NCBI RefSeq assembly: GCF_021155765.1 | Contig: NC_060113.1 | Span: 5,347,001-5,411,000 of the forward strand | DNA length: 64,000 bases | Source of the DNA: Diprion similis | Lineage: Eukaryota; Arthropoda; Insecta; Hymenoptera; Diprionidae | Direction of reading: 5' to 3' | Shown here: positions 14,694 through 26,352 of the stretch, one piece after another | Numbering within the stretch: the first letter of the stretch is position 1 | How the letters are laid out: each line of letters opens with the position of its first letter | Made by a program: the position numbers and the translations under genes | Notes under the pieces: generated by a model | Seen by the model: the letters and a program-made list of their open reading frames with translations, nothing else | Told to the model about the DNA's origin: nothing | Databases searched by the model: none

Positions 14694-15460
14694 GAGAGAC
14701 AAAGACAAAAAGCAGCCAAATGGCAGATGTCATTTTCTCTCTCCATTCCTTGGCACAAGTTCCCTCGGCTTATTGCTGATCAGGAGAGCGATGAGACTGA
14801 GGCTGAGATGAGATCGATTATAAACGACAAAACGAACCGACGACTGATAGGTGCATCGAGTGACCGATCGGCGGCGTCGTCGAGACCTGACACTCGTAAG
14901 TCCCGGAGTCCCGACGCTGCGGAAACTTGACCTGCAGGGTCCAGTCTTCCGTTTGGGGAAAATGGGTCGCCTGGAACCTGCCATCAGCCGTGTAGGTATC
15001 CTGGCCAACTGTCAGGAGGTGAATGTCCCGATGACGAACCCACGACACCTGCGTATCCGAAGCCGAAACCAGATTCAATGCAAGTAATAGTGTCAATCAA
15101 TAGTGTAACTCTCTCATGCACTCTGTCGGGATCCAAAGGATGAAGGAAGAAAGGATCAAGAAGGATCAAAATTGATTTTCATCTACATTACATTGTTATA
15201 ACAACGTTAACAAATCCTTGGTGAAAAGACGGCTTTCTGATCATCCCTCGTTCTGTCCGTTGCATATATTAGGAAAAAGGATCGAGAAAAAGAGAAGCCT
15301 TTCCTCCCCCCCTCGTACCCCGTTCGCTCTAAATATGTAGGTATATAATGAATTATGTATGGTACAATAAGATTGGCGGATATCTCGGCTAATGCGGGAT
15401 CAGATTGAAGCTGAGGGTAGTAAGTTCTTACTTTATCCGCCGCGGTGTGTACAGAAATGG

Positions 15461-15529
<69 letters not shown>

Positions 15530-17335
15530 GGTGAAAAATCTACCGCCGACGGAATATTAGATCATCCAACGTCGAGTCGTCGTCTCCTTTTTCGCATCCT
15601 CAACGAACCTCTCAGGTCTCTTAATTAATTCCCCCAAGCAACGAGAGGCGAAAGACTCAAGACTCCACGAATGTGCGACGGCAGTCTTCTCTTGACTGAC
15701 TCTCGAGAATCGCGTGTTATCCACTTCCTTTAATTCTAAGGTACAGTTGTGTCTGCATTATAGCTTCAATTTAGTATACAAGAGTCGCAGAACTACGCGC
15801 CACATTCCACCGAATTCTATATCGGGCTGAAACTCGTCTGCCGCCGAAAGCAATTAAAGAAGGGTTAATTAAACAATTAAAACTCAGGAGAAAAGTTTTA
15901 CGGAGCGATTTACACCCGCGCACGATATCAACTTGTAGTCATCAAATCTAGAGAATGATGCACAGTTTTTTTTTTTTTTAGTTTTTTTTTTTTCTTTCTT
16001 TTTTGCTCTGTCGTCGCCGAAGTTTTCGACTACAGATTATACGAGAAAACCGCGTTACAAAGATGAAGCGTAAAAATCACAAAATTTCACCTTCGGACTT
16101 GATGTTTGACGTTTTATAACGACGGTTGGAAAAGTTCTGTAAAGAAAGAAAGAGAGAAGAATAAAAGACAAAAAAAAAAAAAAAAAAAAAACCCCGTACC
16201 GTAATCCCAACTTTCCCTGTTCTTTCCATAAGATATTAAAAGTGTTATACGCGTGGCGCAGTTGTATGAGCGAAGAAGAAGCGGTAGAGAGAAAAAAAGT
16301 AAAAAGAAAAAAAAAAAGACGATGAAAACGATGAAAAAAAAGTTTAAAAAAAAAACCAAAAAAAAAAAAAAAAAAGCAAGACACAGGCGAAGGAGAAGAA
16401 GAAAAATAAGGAGAAAATTTTTGCCGTAGACTTGGGAGCTATAAAAATGTACCTATAGTATACGCGACGGGAGCTCGAGAAGCGATCTTTCATAGAAGGA
16501 GTTTTAAAGGCGATGCGATCATGGACGAAGTGCGATCCGAGAGCGTGTGATTAACATAATACGATATGTATCGAAAAGTTGGACCGATGTATGTACATAG
16601 TTACATACATACAGTCAAGTTACACGGATAAGCGGGGAGTCGTAAAATTTTATTTCTAAATTTATTTTCTCCCTTGTAGGTGGGATGGTTTTTTCGATAA
16701 GATAAGCGATAAAAATACATAATAATAATAATAACAACAACGATAATAATCATGATAAAAAACAATAACGAAAGTAAAAGAAAAGGGAGAAAGAAGATTC
16801 CGTTTTGAATACGCACATTTGCGAGGCCCGCATATATTATCAAAAATCCGTGGTTCGAGCTTTTTTCTTTCTTTCTTTCTTTCTTTCTCCTCCCCCCCCC
16901 CCCCCCCACTCCCCTCTTTTTTGATTAAGAAAAGTACTTAAAACCGTTTAGAACACGTCTCGAGGACAAATGATCTTCTCGCGGTCATACTCGAATTAAA
17001 GTTGACAATTTGTATTAACGCGGGGGTGAAAACCACCCCTTATTTTACACCGCTCAGGTAGGTGGGTAGATACTGCCAAATTACACGCGGTTGACAACTG
17101 AATTAGCGACGTTATATAACAACCGCCAGCATACTCCATCGGTGAATTCTCGCGGTCCAGCACCGACACCCTCCCTCCCTCCCTCTCCCTCTCTCTCTTT
17201 CTCTCTCCTTCTCCGTCTACCGACAAATTCCCGATCCATTGTTCGCCGACATACGCGGAGTGCACTTTATACCTATATATACCCACGTCCGGTGCAGTTG
17301 TCGCGCGATATTCGGTTTTACCGCTTCCAAAACAC

Positions 17336-17372
<37 letters not shown>

Positions 17373-18992
17373 TGTATAGCTCACTAGTGTTTTCACAGAG
17401 GAGAAGTATAGGGGACTTTCAAGTCCCTCGAGTGTCTCTGACACCGAATAAACCGACGATTTTAAACCTACAACTTCTATTTTCTAACAAAGTGCGACGA
17501 CAGGCCGGTGAAAAACGATAAAAAAAAAAATTTTCTAATTAGCGAATCGCGATAAACAATTGCCGGATTGACGATTGTTCGAACATTTATCTACAATTTC
17601 TCTACGAGGGTACGAATTGCGCAGGATGGACAGAAAGAGGGTGCGATTAACGTGGAATTCTATCGAGAAAGCGTGATATTCGCAAATTTCGTTTCATGTT
17701 TTTTTTTTTTGTTTTTTTTTTGTTTTCTCTTCTTTTCTTTCACCGTTTCGTTATTAACGAGATGAATATATTCTGTGTTCAAGTTTGCAGGAAATGGAAA
17801 AGAAACGATGGTTGGGTCTGATTGGTCCGCCGTCTACCGTCGCTCGTTGTTGGTTGGCGTGTCAAGAGAATCCAGTACGTGTTAAGTTTGCAAATTGGAT
17901 GAATTTAGATTCAAATTCAACCACACCTCGTGTCGTCTATGCGGGTAAATGATTTTAGGAGAAACTCAGTTTTTTATACACGTCGACAAGGTAAATCAGA
18001 AACTAATTTCGGCAAAATCATTATTACGCGTTTAATTTTTAAGTACATCGATTTTATGTTGACAGGGTGTAGTCTGATATGTGCGATATTAACAATAATA
18101 AATAATAAATAATAATAATAATAATGTAGGAAAGGATAAAATTTCCCAGAGATTTTTCTACGTCTAAAAACGATTCCAATTTCCGTGGGAAAAATAAAAA
18201 TTCAAGATATATCGAAAAAGAAACTCTTTTCAAAATGAAGAAAACTGTAGAAAAAAGTTTGATTATCGATACGATTTTTCAGTTTTCCCGGCACATGCAG
18301 AGGATTCATTATTTTTTTTTTTTTTTTTTTTTTTTTCTCACGTTTGTACGATGAAAATCGCGTAACACAATCGAAGCTTTATCATAAATTTATCGCGATC
18401 AAATATTGAAAAAAAAAAAACGATTTCTTTCATTATTTGTGTAACCAAAAACCGAGATTTCTCCGAAAATAATTCTGTGAAACGGTGAATTTCCTTTAAA
18501 AACCGTCCAAGTGCATCCATTTCCTCGGATTATTTTACCTACCGTACGATTGCCTAAATTCTTAACGCGACAATGCAGGACCGCGGTTTGTCCAACGAGT
18601 GCGGTTACGTTGTGCGATGCCAAGACATCGAAGTAAGGACCGCGATCCAGGGGTACAAAGTCGTCCTCGCGATCATCGTCGTCTCCGGTACACCAGGCCG
18701 GACCTTGTAACCCATACATTAAATTCAATTTTCTAATTTACGATTTCATAAATTATTATGCATTGCATACGCGATACAAAATTAAATGCAAGATAGTATT
18801 TCGGAGGAAAATAAATTTTTTAGAATAACAATATTAACTGCAAATACGTAGAGTGAAGTGCACTTTTTATCATTCCTGATGCAACACTCGAATCCTAAAC
18901 CATTTGAGACTAAAATAAAATATTTTTTGGTTATAAACGATTAGCAACTTACCGGCAATTATAAGTGAGAAAATGATCAACGAGCCTCTCAT
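4789..18992 (-). CDS. dpr-family: Dpr-family immunoglobulin cell-surface protein (complete, 6 coding exons)
   Basis: Coding exons on the minus strand are 18992-18953, 18703-18543, 15048-14838, 10071-9944, 8533-8365 and 4892-4789. All have GT/AG introns and compatible phases, giving 270 residues. Residues 1-14 form a signal peptide (MRGSLIIFSLIIAG). An acidic linker follows, then Ig domain 1 (Cys58-Cys120, with the VSWVRHRDIHLLTVG stretch typical of Dprs) and Ig domain 2 (Cys161-Cys220, DSGRYTCHPSNAN). The end is the family's GEYPAAMQHGG segment and a hydrophobic tail suggesting a GPI anchor. Dpr proteins pair with DIP Ig proteins at neuronal surfaces in synaptic partner matching; that role is family knowledge. 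I cannot assign a specific dpr number. The start was chosen because its exon encodes the signal peptide and joins in phase. Upstream untranslated exons are probable but not located. Introns reach 4.8 kb and are rich in microsatellites. Confidence 0.93.
5064..5249. repeat. CCACCT hexamer run and (TC)n microsatellite
   Basis: About four tandem CCACCT units at 5064-5089 and a (TC)n run at about 5224-5249 grading into TGTG. On the plus strand they create an open frame with polyproline, which I read as repeat translation inside a dpr intron. Confidence 0.85.
5893..5970. repeat. Dispersed repeat, copy A
   Basis: It shares the start AATCCTAAATGA(C/T)TTCTCA and the end TGCAGAATTTTATTTTCAAT-ACTGATT with 8284-8335, but carries about 26 extra bases between. 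Both copies lie in the dpr 3' introns. Unknown element; no inverted ends seen. Confidence 0.6.
8284..8347. repeat. Dispersed repeat, copy B
   Basis: Second copy of the 5893-5970 sequence, shorter by an internal deletion. It ends only about 20 bases from the 3' border of the fifth dpr coding exon, so it lies within the first part of intron 5 on the minus strand. Confidence 0.6.
8534..9943. other. dpr intron 4: nothing further seen
   Basis: Single-copy looking DNA between dpr coding exons 4 and 5. An overlapping plus-strand open frame at 8621-9070 matches no family I recognise. Confidence 0.6.
11245..11288. repeat. (CG)n-(GT)n microsatellite
   Basis: Alternating CGCG passes into GTGTGT for about 44 bases. 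Alternating purine-pyrimidine tracts of this kind can adopt Z-DNA in general; nothing in the window shows that this one does. Confidence 0.9.
14661..14699. repeat. (GA)n microsatellite
   Basis: GAGAGAGATA units pass into pure GA, 139 bases from the 5' splice site of dpr coding exon 3 and inside intron 3. GAGA runs can bind GAGA-type factors in flies, but no function is shown here. Confidence 0.85.
15463..15524. repeat. (TA)n microsatellite
   Basis: About 30 TA dinucleotides in dpr intron 2. Confidence 0.95.
15966..16375. repeat. Cluster of poly-T, poly-A and purine-only tracts
   Basis: Poly-T at 15966-15994, an A/G-only stretch leading to a 22-base A run at 16170-16191, and further A runs at about 16300-16375. 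Strand asymmetry flips from pyrimidine to purine inside 200 bases. Confidence 0.85.
16862..16907. repeat. (CTTT)n followed by a C homopolymer
   Basis: Six to seven CTTT units, then a short CTCC segment, then a C run of about 17 bases. The whole stretch is pyrimidine on the plus strand. Confidence 0.9.
17337..17366. repeat. (TA)n microsatellite
   Basis: About 15 TA units in dpr intron 2, in a wider stretch of imperfect TATACATA. Confidence 0.9.
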
Positions 18993-21900
18993 TTTCACTT
19001 TGAATGCGTTGAATAAAATTATATGTGTGTACTTTATAGTTTCAAATAAAGTAAAAAGGAAGGAAAACGTTAAAAAAAAAGAGATCGGTAAATATATATA
19101 TATATATGTATATGTATATAAACCGCAAGATTTTTTCGCTCTTTGGTTTTTGAAATCCCTCTTCTTTATTTATTAACTGTGGATTGGCCCCAGGGCCAAC
19201 CCAATCGCCGGTACAATCCTCATTGCACTTTATCGCACCCGGGCGATGCTTTTAAAACTGCACCCTCAAAGCACTGGGAGAAAAGAAAGAAAGAAAAAAA
19301 AGATTCGTCTCACGTTAAAAGCATTGGCGCGACACTTTTTCGTATCTTCTTATACACGGCTGGTAATCCGATCTTCTTTTTTATCGGCGAATCCATTAAT
19401 TGTATTATATCGTCAAGTTAAATGAACCCTCGAGATAAAAATGTTCCATTATTACACTTTACGATGAATTCTAAGACGACGGTGCTGCAGGAAGCGCCGT
19501 CTCTTTAGTTATTACACGCAGTCTTTCGTCAAGGAAATAAAAATGTAAAGAATTCGTTCGAGAGAAGAGCATTAAAAAAATACGAAACAAAGAAAAGAAA
19601 AGAAAAACTAAATGAATCTTTAATGCTTAAACCGTCTGAAAAAAATATACCGGGCGTTCTTTACTCGGTGTTTTAACTACGTTGAAAACGGCAGCACATG
19701 ATGCAAACGGGTGACGCATTAATTTTACAAAACAGTTTAAACAACACTTTTCAATTTAAATAACACCTCAGTCAAGAGAGCCGAAAGCATTTGCATTCGT
19801 TTTTCGATTATCCTACAGGTCAAAAAACGATGATAATCGACGTATCCTGGGTAGTTGACACTAAAAGTTTACTTCATTTTACGCTAATTATGCACCTCGA
19901 TACACCCACACTCACTGAAGAAAGAAAAAAATTACTTCAAAGTTTATAAGTATAAAAACTTAATTTTCAAACAGCAGATAGAAAGACACACTCGTTTCAT
20001 CACATCAACGTTATTTTTATGCATTAAACGCCGATTCAATTCAACTATTATATCCTTAGCGAAAAAAAGTTCCTTACGATCCTTTCACCCACTTTCATCC
20101 ACAATCAACGAATTGTCAACGCATAATTTCAACTCACGTTTTCGGGCGGTAAATGTTAACCATCACAATTATAATCTCTAGGTCTCTGCACGGTAACCAT
20201 AATGATCACAAACCAGTGACAGAGTCGATCGGAAACCCCTTTTCCTCCCCCGACTATAAAATAAAAATAATCACTCGGGAAAAGACCGGAATGTCCGCTC
20301 GTTATTAGCCCCGAAAAAATGAACGAATCGCGATCGAGGATCGAGACACATCCGGCCGACGGATGATCACAGGCTTTGCCGCGAAGGAGGCTGAGTCAAG
20401 ACTGGTACCACAACCGAGGTCCACCCCCGGCGGTGGCGCGCAGACGCAAAACAGCCACCACTTGCACACCGAGGTGCAAGTATACATATATACATATACA
20501 TATACGTGCAGGATTCATCGCCGAGAGGGAAGGATGTGTGCGAATGTGTGTCGTGGCGTAGACCGAGGTTGGCACATCGACGTCCCTTTTATCTTACGGG
20601 GGTTGGAGGACACCCTGTACGTGCACTACGGAGCTGAGAGAAAATCCAACATCCAGCTCGGTATCGCGTTACCGAGTTGCCCTCACCTCGCCCCGAGAAT
20701 CCTGACACCCCTCGGAGAACACCCCCGAGAATAGGGAGGCGGCAGAGCGGGGAAAAGATATTTGGAAAATCAGGGAAACGGCCAAGGCAAAGGAGCGAAC
20801 CACGGACGGATTTTACAATAAGTCAAGGACCTCGAGGCTCTCGACACTCGATTACCGTGCAATTGTATCTAGCTCGAACTGACCATTGGTGTGGGGTTGT
20901 TTGTAGATTTATCGGTATCGGGCATTAAGCAGAAACTGTTTTGCACATAACGAAATTTCCGCAGTGAACGGAATAGCAGTGGACAAACTTTCCAGATGGA
21001 ATTCAAATTGCTAACAGCTGCGGTGTTGATTCTCCTCTTCATCTTCACTTCGTTCTTTTTAACATTTACATTTCTTTCGGGCATATAATAAATCAATGAA
21101 CATAATATATAGCTTTAAGACTATAACTAATATGCAAATGACTGTGCGGATTGCGGCCAAAACTCAGTCAACGAATTCAAAGTGTTCGCACGATCAGTAG
21201 TTGCACGTTTTGGTTTCTATTTCGATGTATTCGACGATTGAAAACTAATCAAATTGTGATATCAAGCATTAAAGTAACAAGGAATCGAAAAAACGCTTCA
21301 CGCAACATCGATTCTTGATAGAAATTACTTCACTGTCTACATTTATATGGACAATTTTATGACCCACGTTTTTCTGGAAGCTGTGAAAACACATAGGATA
21401 TAGAAAGCTTTCAAATTTTCAGAGGGTTGATTTTCAGAGTTTTTTCCTTGGTGAGCTGTTACACGTTTCTCAGAAAGATCCACGTTCATCTTTGCGGGAC
21501 GTCCGGGGCTCATGAATTTATCATGAAATTGAAAAAGGACAGATGAAGATACTAAACCGACAGAAACGTACATTTAGGCCCAATATATGAGGCCAACTTT
21601 CAAATGTATTTTTATGTAATGTTATTTTCCTGTTATTCTCAGCAACACGAGGAATGAAAAAAGGCTGATTGACACATCAGACTATGGCATTCAGACGCTA
21701 TGCAGACTATTCTTCGCGAGTTTTCTCAAGCAAGCAAATCGCGCGATTATATTGCAACTCGAATTGTTGTCAAACTTTTCCACCCTCCTTTCACCAATCT
21801 TTGCATCACCCAAATCGATATTTTTCATTGTCAAGCTCAGGTGTGTACATTTGCACCCGGATTTTCGTACGCATGAAATTTTTTCAGTTTTATCATCAAC

Positions 21901-23044
21901 TACCAGAACTAATCGCTTAAACTCTCTGCGGCAAAGTGAAGAAACAGAAAAGCGAAATCACGTGGTGCGGAAAAGCACCGACAGAAAAAAGAGAGGACAA
22001 ATCTCGGTTTACCCAAGTATGTGAATTGCTATACATACGAACGTGTCTCATCCTCAGACTCGGCTAGCCTCTTTCAGTTACTGTCTTATGAAGAGTACAT
22101 AGGTTGGTGGTAGGCGCCACACAACTTGTTGCTCAACGTGCGTTGATGCTTCAACATAACAGCAGCATTTTACCGAAATCAAGTGCAGCGTACAAAACTC
22201 CCGCGTGTTTACCATCGCCATGCAGTTACCATAATAGCAGCGTCCATGAGCTTAATTACATATTACAACGCGTAATGACAGGGTGCACCGTTACAGACCG
22301 AAAGCGGCGGCCCGCCTCCCTCGAAGAAAGCTTTTCCTACCCGCTGCAAGCTACAGAAATCGATAAAAGTAATTACAATGAGGAACGACGGTGCTCTTCT
22401 GAAGCTTGCTGCACTAACCGGGAGAAAAGCTCTAATTTTGTGAGCCAAAGTTACTCCTCGACATGGAAAAGTGAATGGAAAATTACAGTGTGAAGTAATA
22501 AGCCCAATATTAATATTTCATTTTATAATTCAGTTTGAATACAAGATTTTTTCGAGTAAACGTCGCATTACGTTGGATTGCCTGCCACTGAGGGGAGCAA
22601 ATATCGATACGAGTTATCGGTAAGAAGCGCGTTTAGAGTCCTCGCAAGTGAGCTGGAACTGCCCGTATTACCAAGTTGTGCAGATTTAGCCAAGCCGTTG
22701 TTACGTCGTTCATAACTTGTGCTAAATCCTTCAGTAATCGTGTTCCGGAGTTACATTGAAGTGATTATATGACTTGATTTGACTAAAGTGAGTATGACTC
22801 GGTAAGTCTGCTTTACCGATATTTGTTCTCCTGGTTGGTAGGCAACCCAACATACTACGGTGTTTACTTGGAAACACTTTCCGTCAATGCATCGTTCATC
22901 TTAGAAGTTGGAAGTAGATATGCTAATTTCGCATCCTAGATGTATAATATATTATACGGTTGGATTGGATTTCTCTTTCAGACTGAGTAAATCACCGAGT
23001 GAGAACAACGTATTTATCGAGAGATAAACCAGCCGCAGTATGTA
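18993..23044. other. 5' flank of dpr: no gene supported
   Basis: It probably contains the dpr promoter and untranslated leader exons on the minus strand, but I cannot place them. A GC-richer patch at about 20300-20800 is the best guess for a promoter region. Open frames here (for example 22104-22493) begin at non-ATG codons and resemble no family I know. Confidence 0.5.
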
Positions 23045-23274
23045 GTAATGTTAATTAATGAGTTCCCAGCGGCTCGCCATTTTTTTCGGATTAAATCTGA
23101 AACAAATTTTCTTTTTATGGGATTTTTACACATCTACGATCAACGTTTCTTTCATTTGCTATATCACTCGCGTCGCTAGTCATTGTCACGTAAAATTTGC
23201 TTATAAAGGAAACTGGTTCCAGTTTTGATTCGAAAAAAATTGTGAGACACTGGGAACTCATTAATGAACATTAC
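23045..23274. mobile_element. MITE-like element, 25-bp terminal inverted repeats
   Basis: The left end 23045-23069 (GTAATGTTAATTAATG...) and the reverse complement of the right end 23250-23274 (GTAATGTTCATTAATG...) agree at 24 of 25 positions, both ending GAGTTCCCAG. The element is flanked on both sides by TGTA (23041-23044 and 23275-23278), a likely 4-bp target duplication. The 180-bp interior has no open frame of note. The structure fits a non-autonomous DNA transposon; the superfamily cannot be told from this alone. Confidence 0.8.
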
Positions 23275-26200
23275 TGTACTCGGAACGAGTTTTTCCACTA
23301 CATCTCAACGACAGCTTTCCCCTGATGCTTGATCATTCCGCAAGCACGCGTGATCAACCGCAAAGAAATCATCCCGGTTCCCTCACATTGTTATTCCGCG
23401 CGCGAAACCCTGCATAATATTTTTGCGATTGGTGTACAGCCTCTGGAAAACGTGCAGGTCCAGACTCAAGCCCCATTTTTGTGTTATTTATTTCCCACAT
23501 CAGCGGCGAGAGAGCAGAAAATTTACAGTGGTATCCTCTGCGTAGGTGCTATAACTTAATTTCTTTTATTCATTTCCAGCTTTGCGTTGCTCTGGTACGA
23601 ATTTCTCTTTCTGTCCGCGTATTTTTCCCATGGTAGCCCCAACCCATCGAGCGGAGTCCACACAAACGCAGAAATTCTCACACTGTTTCCATTCTAATTT
23701 TATTGTATGTGTATTTCGCAGCTGAAGCCGTTGTTACGTTTTGAGAATCTGAATTAGCGCTGAATTTATCGACGGTAAAAATAATTAATTTTCACACTCT
23801 GTAGTTCTTTATTAGATACGAATTCAATCAGTTTTATTGATTACAACGCGAACAATATGGATTCACAGTACAATAGAAACTGGAGTTGAAGCGCACCAAT
23901 TGTTGATAATATAATGAGCCGGATGTAGGTATGTATAGGCTTCTCTTTACTCTCAACTATAAATCGAAAAATTCAACACGACTGGCCACGGTGAAATAAA
24001 ATAAATCGCGGAAAAAATTCCCGCTCGATTCGCAGACAAAAGTTACTCACCTAATTTATATTTTTATCCAAAGTTATACAATAGGGGTACAAGAGCTGGC
24101 GTACATATCTGAACTCCCGCATACAGTCTCGGTGTTAAAGGGTTACGAGAGTTTAATATCGTTGTTAATTTCGTTCCCAGAAAGCTTTTTCCCGGCTATT
24201 GCTTTTTCCGAAAAGACCGATCGATTCGGGCTTTTCCTCGTTAAATCTATACGGAGATTATTCGGAGGCAAGCCAATTTAAAACTAAATAAAATAATTTA
24301 CCGCAACGCACTTTTTGAAATGATGTTTTTTGTTCCTTTGCTTCTATTCATTCCACTTTTTTCTCTGTCAATATAATTGATGGAAAGAACTCTGCCCAGC
24401 GGTATTCCCGGTGTAATTCGATAGGCCAGCGTTCCAGAGGATACGAGGTACACTTTCACCCCCTGAAATTGGCACGTCTCAATTTAAGGGTTGAATTTCT
24501 TTCGTTAAACAAGTCCCTGGTAGACATCTTATTAGGATATAAGCAGCCTTACATTCTATAACTGGCGAAAAAGATTCGGGGATTTTCGAAGCACAACTTC
24601 CTGTATTAACTTCGCTTTTAAAGTCACGTGACTGCAGGGTCAACTTCAGTGGTGATAAACTTTCTTCGACAACTCTTTATGGATTTATCAGACAGCAACT
24701 ACAGCTGGGATGGACTGAAGGAGATGGACTGGGATGGCAACAACTCGCGGAAACGCTGCAAGATAGTAGCAAGCGAGCTCAGTTTTAGCAGCAACCCAAT
24801 TTCATGCGAGTCTGTCGTAAAACCTAATCTTTGGCGTCAAGACGTTCGACACAGAACTTCCGTCTGCTTCGCGGAAACAATTTTCGGGGTTCTGATTGAA
24901 TGGGCAGTTGGGTCCGCCTGATTCTGGCATGATGACAGACTCGTGTTTCTCACCGTTTTATTATAAATCACAGAATTCTTCTCGCGCATGCGAAAAACTT
25001 CAATCCTGTGTCAACATTTCATCGACACATCGACAATCATTTATTATTTCAATTTTTCTTAATCCTCCTTACTACTTCTTGGCTATCAGGATTATCTAAA
25101 TAATTGAGTTGAAATGTTTGGATGTGTTTTTCAATAATTTTATCGAATCCATTGAAGAAACGTGTTTTTTTTTTTAATATTTTGCCTATGGCCATAACTA
25201 AAGACGATTTTCAAAAATCGTGTGCGGAGTGTCATGTAACAATTATGATCCGCCAGCGTTCGTAAAAAAAATAGTTTATTTTATTATAATTCAAACTTAA
25301 AATTTATTTTATAATAACTATTCCAGCCTCTGTTCGAATAAAGGAGGATTTTTCGAATAAAAGCTCGCAGAATATGAGTCAGAACTATGAAATCAGAACA
25401 TGCGAGAACACTCGTCACGTTTTTCCGTAGAGCAATAATTACAGTAACTTGATGCGAATTTTCCCTATTGTGGCCCATGCCATTATTTATATTCGGGGAA
25501 AATCCCGTTGTTGATCAAAAGTTTTCCAATTAAACCTCACATCCACAGCTAACAACTTTCGTGAGAAATTACATTGTTCGAAAGTATAAGCGCGTCCAAG
25601 CGGGGCTTTAAGCGAATGCGAATGTTCAAATATTGCGCTCTCATTATGTATGCTAACTCATCTGCGCATCATTATACTTGAATGAAAATTCCGAAAGCTA
25701 TTGAAGTTTGTAGCTTGGAGCGAACTTGATCATTGGAATGTTATTACCGGAGATAATCATCGATTTATGACGAGTCGCGGCATCTGTACGTTGCTCGAAC
25801 GACTTAAAAAAATATATCAGTGTTTTACTCCAATCGAATATCCCCAACTTACCGACTCATATAAGATAAGTGAAAAAATATTGCTAAAGCAACCACTCAC
25901 GGGTATTATTTTGCAGCATGGAAAAGGGCATGGGGATAAGGGTAGTGCCCTACAGTTACCGATTCGCTTATGGTGGCTACGACGTTAGATGAGTCGGTAC
26001 GGTAGGAAATTTCTTTACCGCAAATACCAGCTTCCTCCCTCGCTAATAATCGACGAGCTCCAAAATGCCCCATTTAGCTAGCTGCCTTTATCAATCCTGA
26101 GTCAACGCTTTCGTGAGATGCGAAATAAAGTTGCCTGCGTAAGCAGAAAAAGGACAATTTTTTTCGCCTCAAATTCGAATTTAAAAAAACGAAAATCATT

Positions 26201-26352
26201 TTGTTCGAGTAACTTCCGATACACGTAAGATTGCTTATCAATCTACGCGTTAAATAATTAAAAACATTTGTATAAACCTGAACTTGTTGAAAAATTTAAT
26301 ATCTGATAAAGTCAAGTTAGAGGTTAAGATAACTGTCAAAATCTGGCAAACG
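23275..26352. other. Intergenic DNA upstream of NGLY1
   Basis: No gene supported. A short internal duplication of GGGATGGACTG/GGACTGGGATGG lies at about 24708-24737. The last few hundred bases should contain the NGLY1 promoter and leader. Confidence 0.5.

Larger units (their letters stand above)
10072..14837. other. dpr intron 3: repeats only
   Basis: It contains a three-unit CGGTAACTG tandem (about 11031-11058), a (CG)n/(GT)n run (11245-11288), TA-rich runs near 12522-12540 and 12680-12710, and GAGA runs at 14661-14699. No exon or RNA gene is recognised. Confidence 0.6.
15049..18542. other. dpr intron 2: homopolymer and microsatellite-rich
   Basis: Includes (TA)n at 15463-15524 and 17337-17366, poly-T and poly-A runs around 15966-16375, a CTTT run followed by a C run (16862-16907), poly-T/G at about 17700-17722 and poly-T at about 18310-18336. 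No coding exon or RNA gene is recognised. Confidence 0.65.

Noticed and set aside
16055-16384. Phenylalanine-rich minus-strand frames
   Set aside because: They are translations of poly-A and A/G-only tracts.
22104-22493. 129-codon open frame on the plus strand
   Set aside because: Starts at a non-ATG codon, shows no domain or known similarity, and neighbouring frames are equally open by chance.
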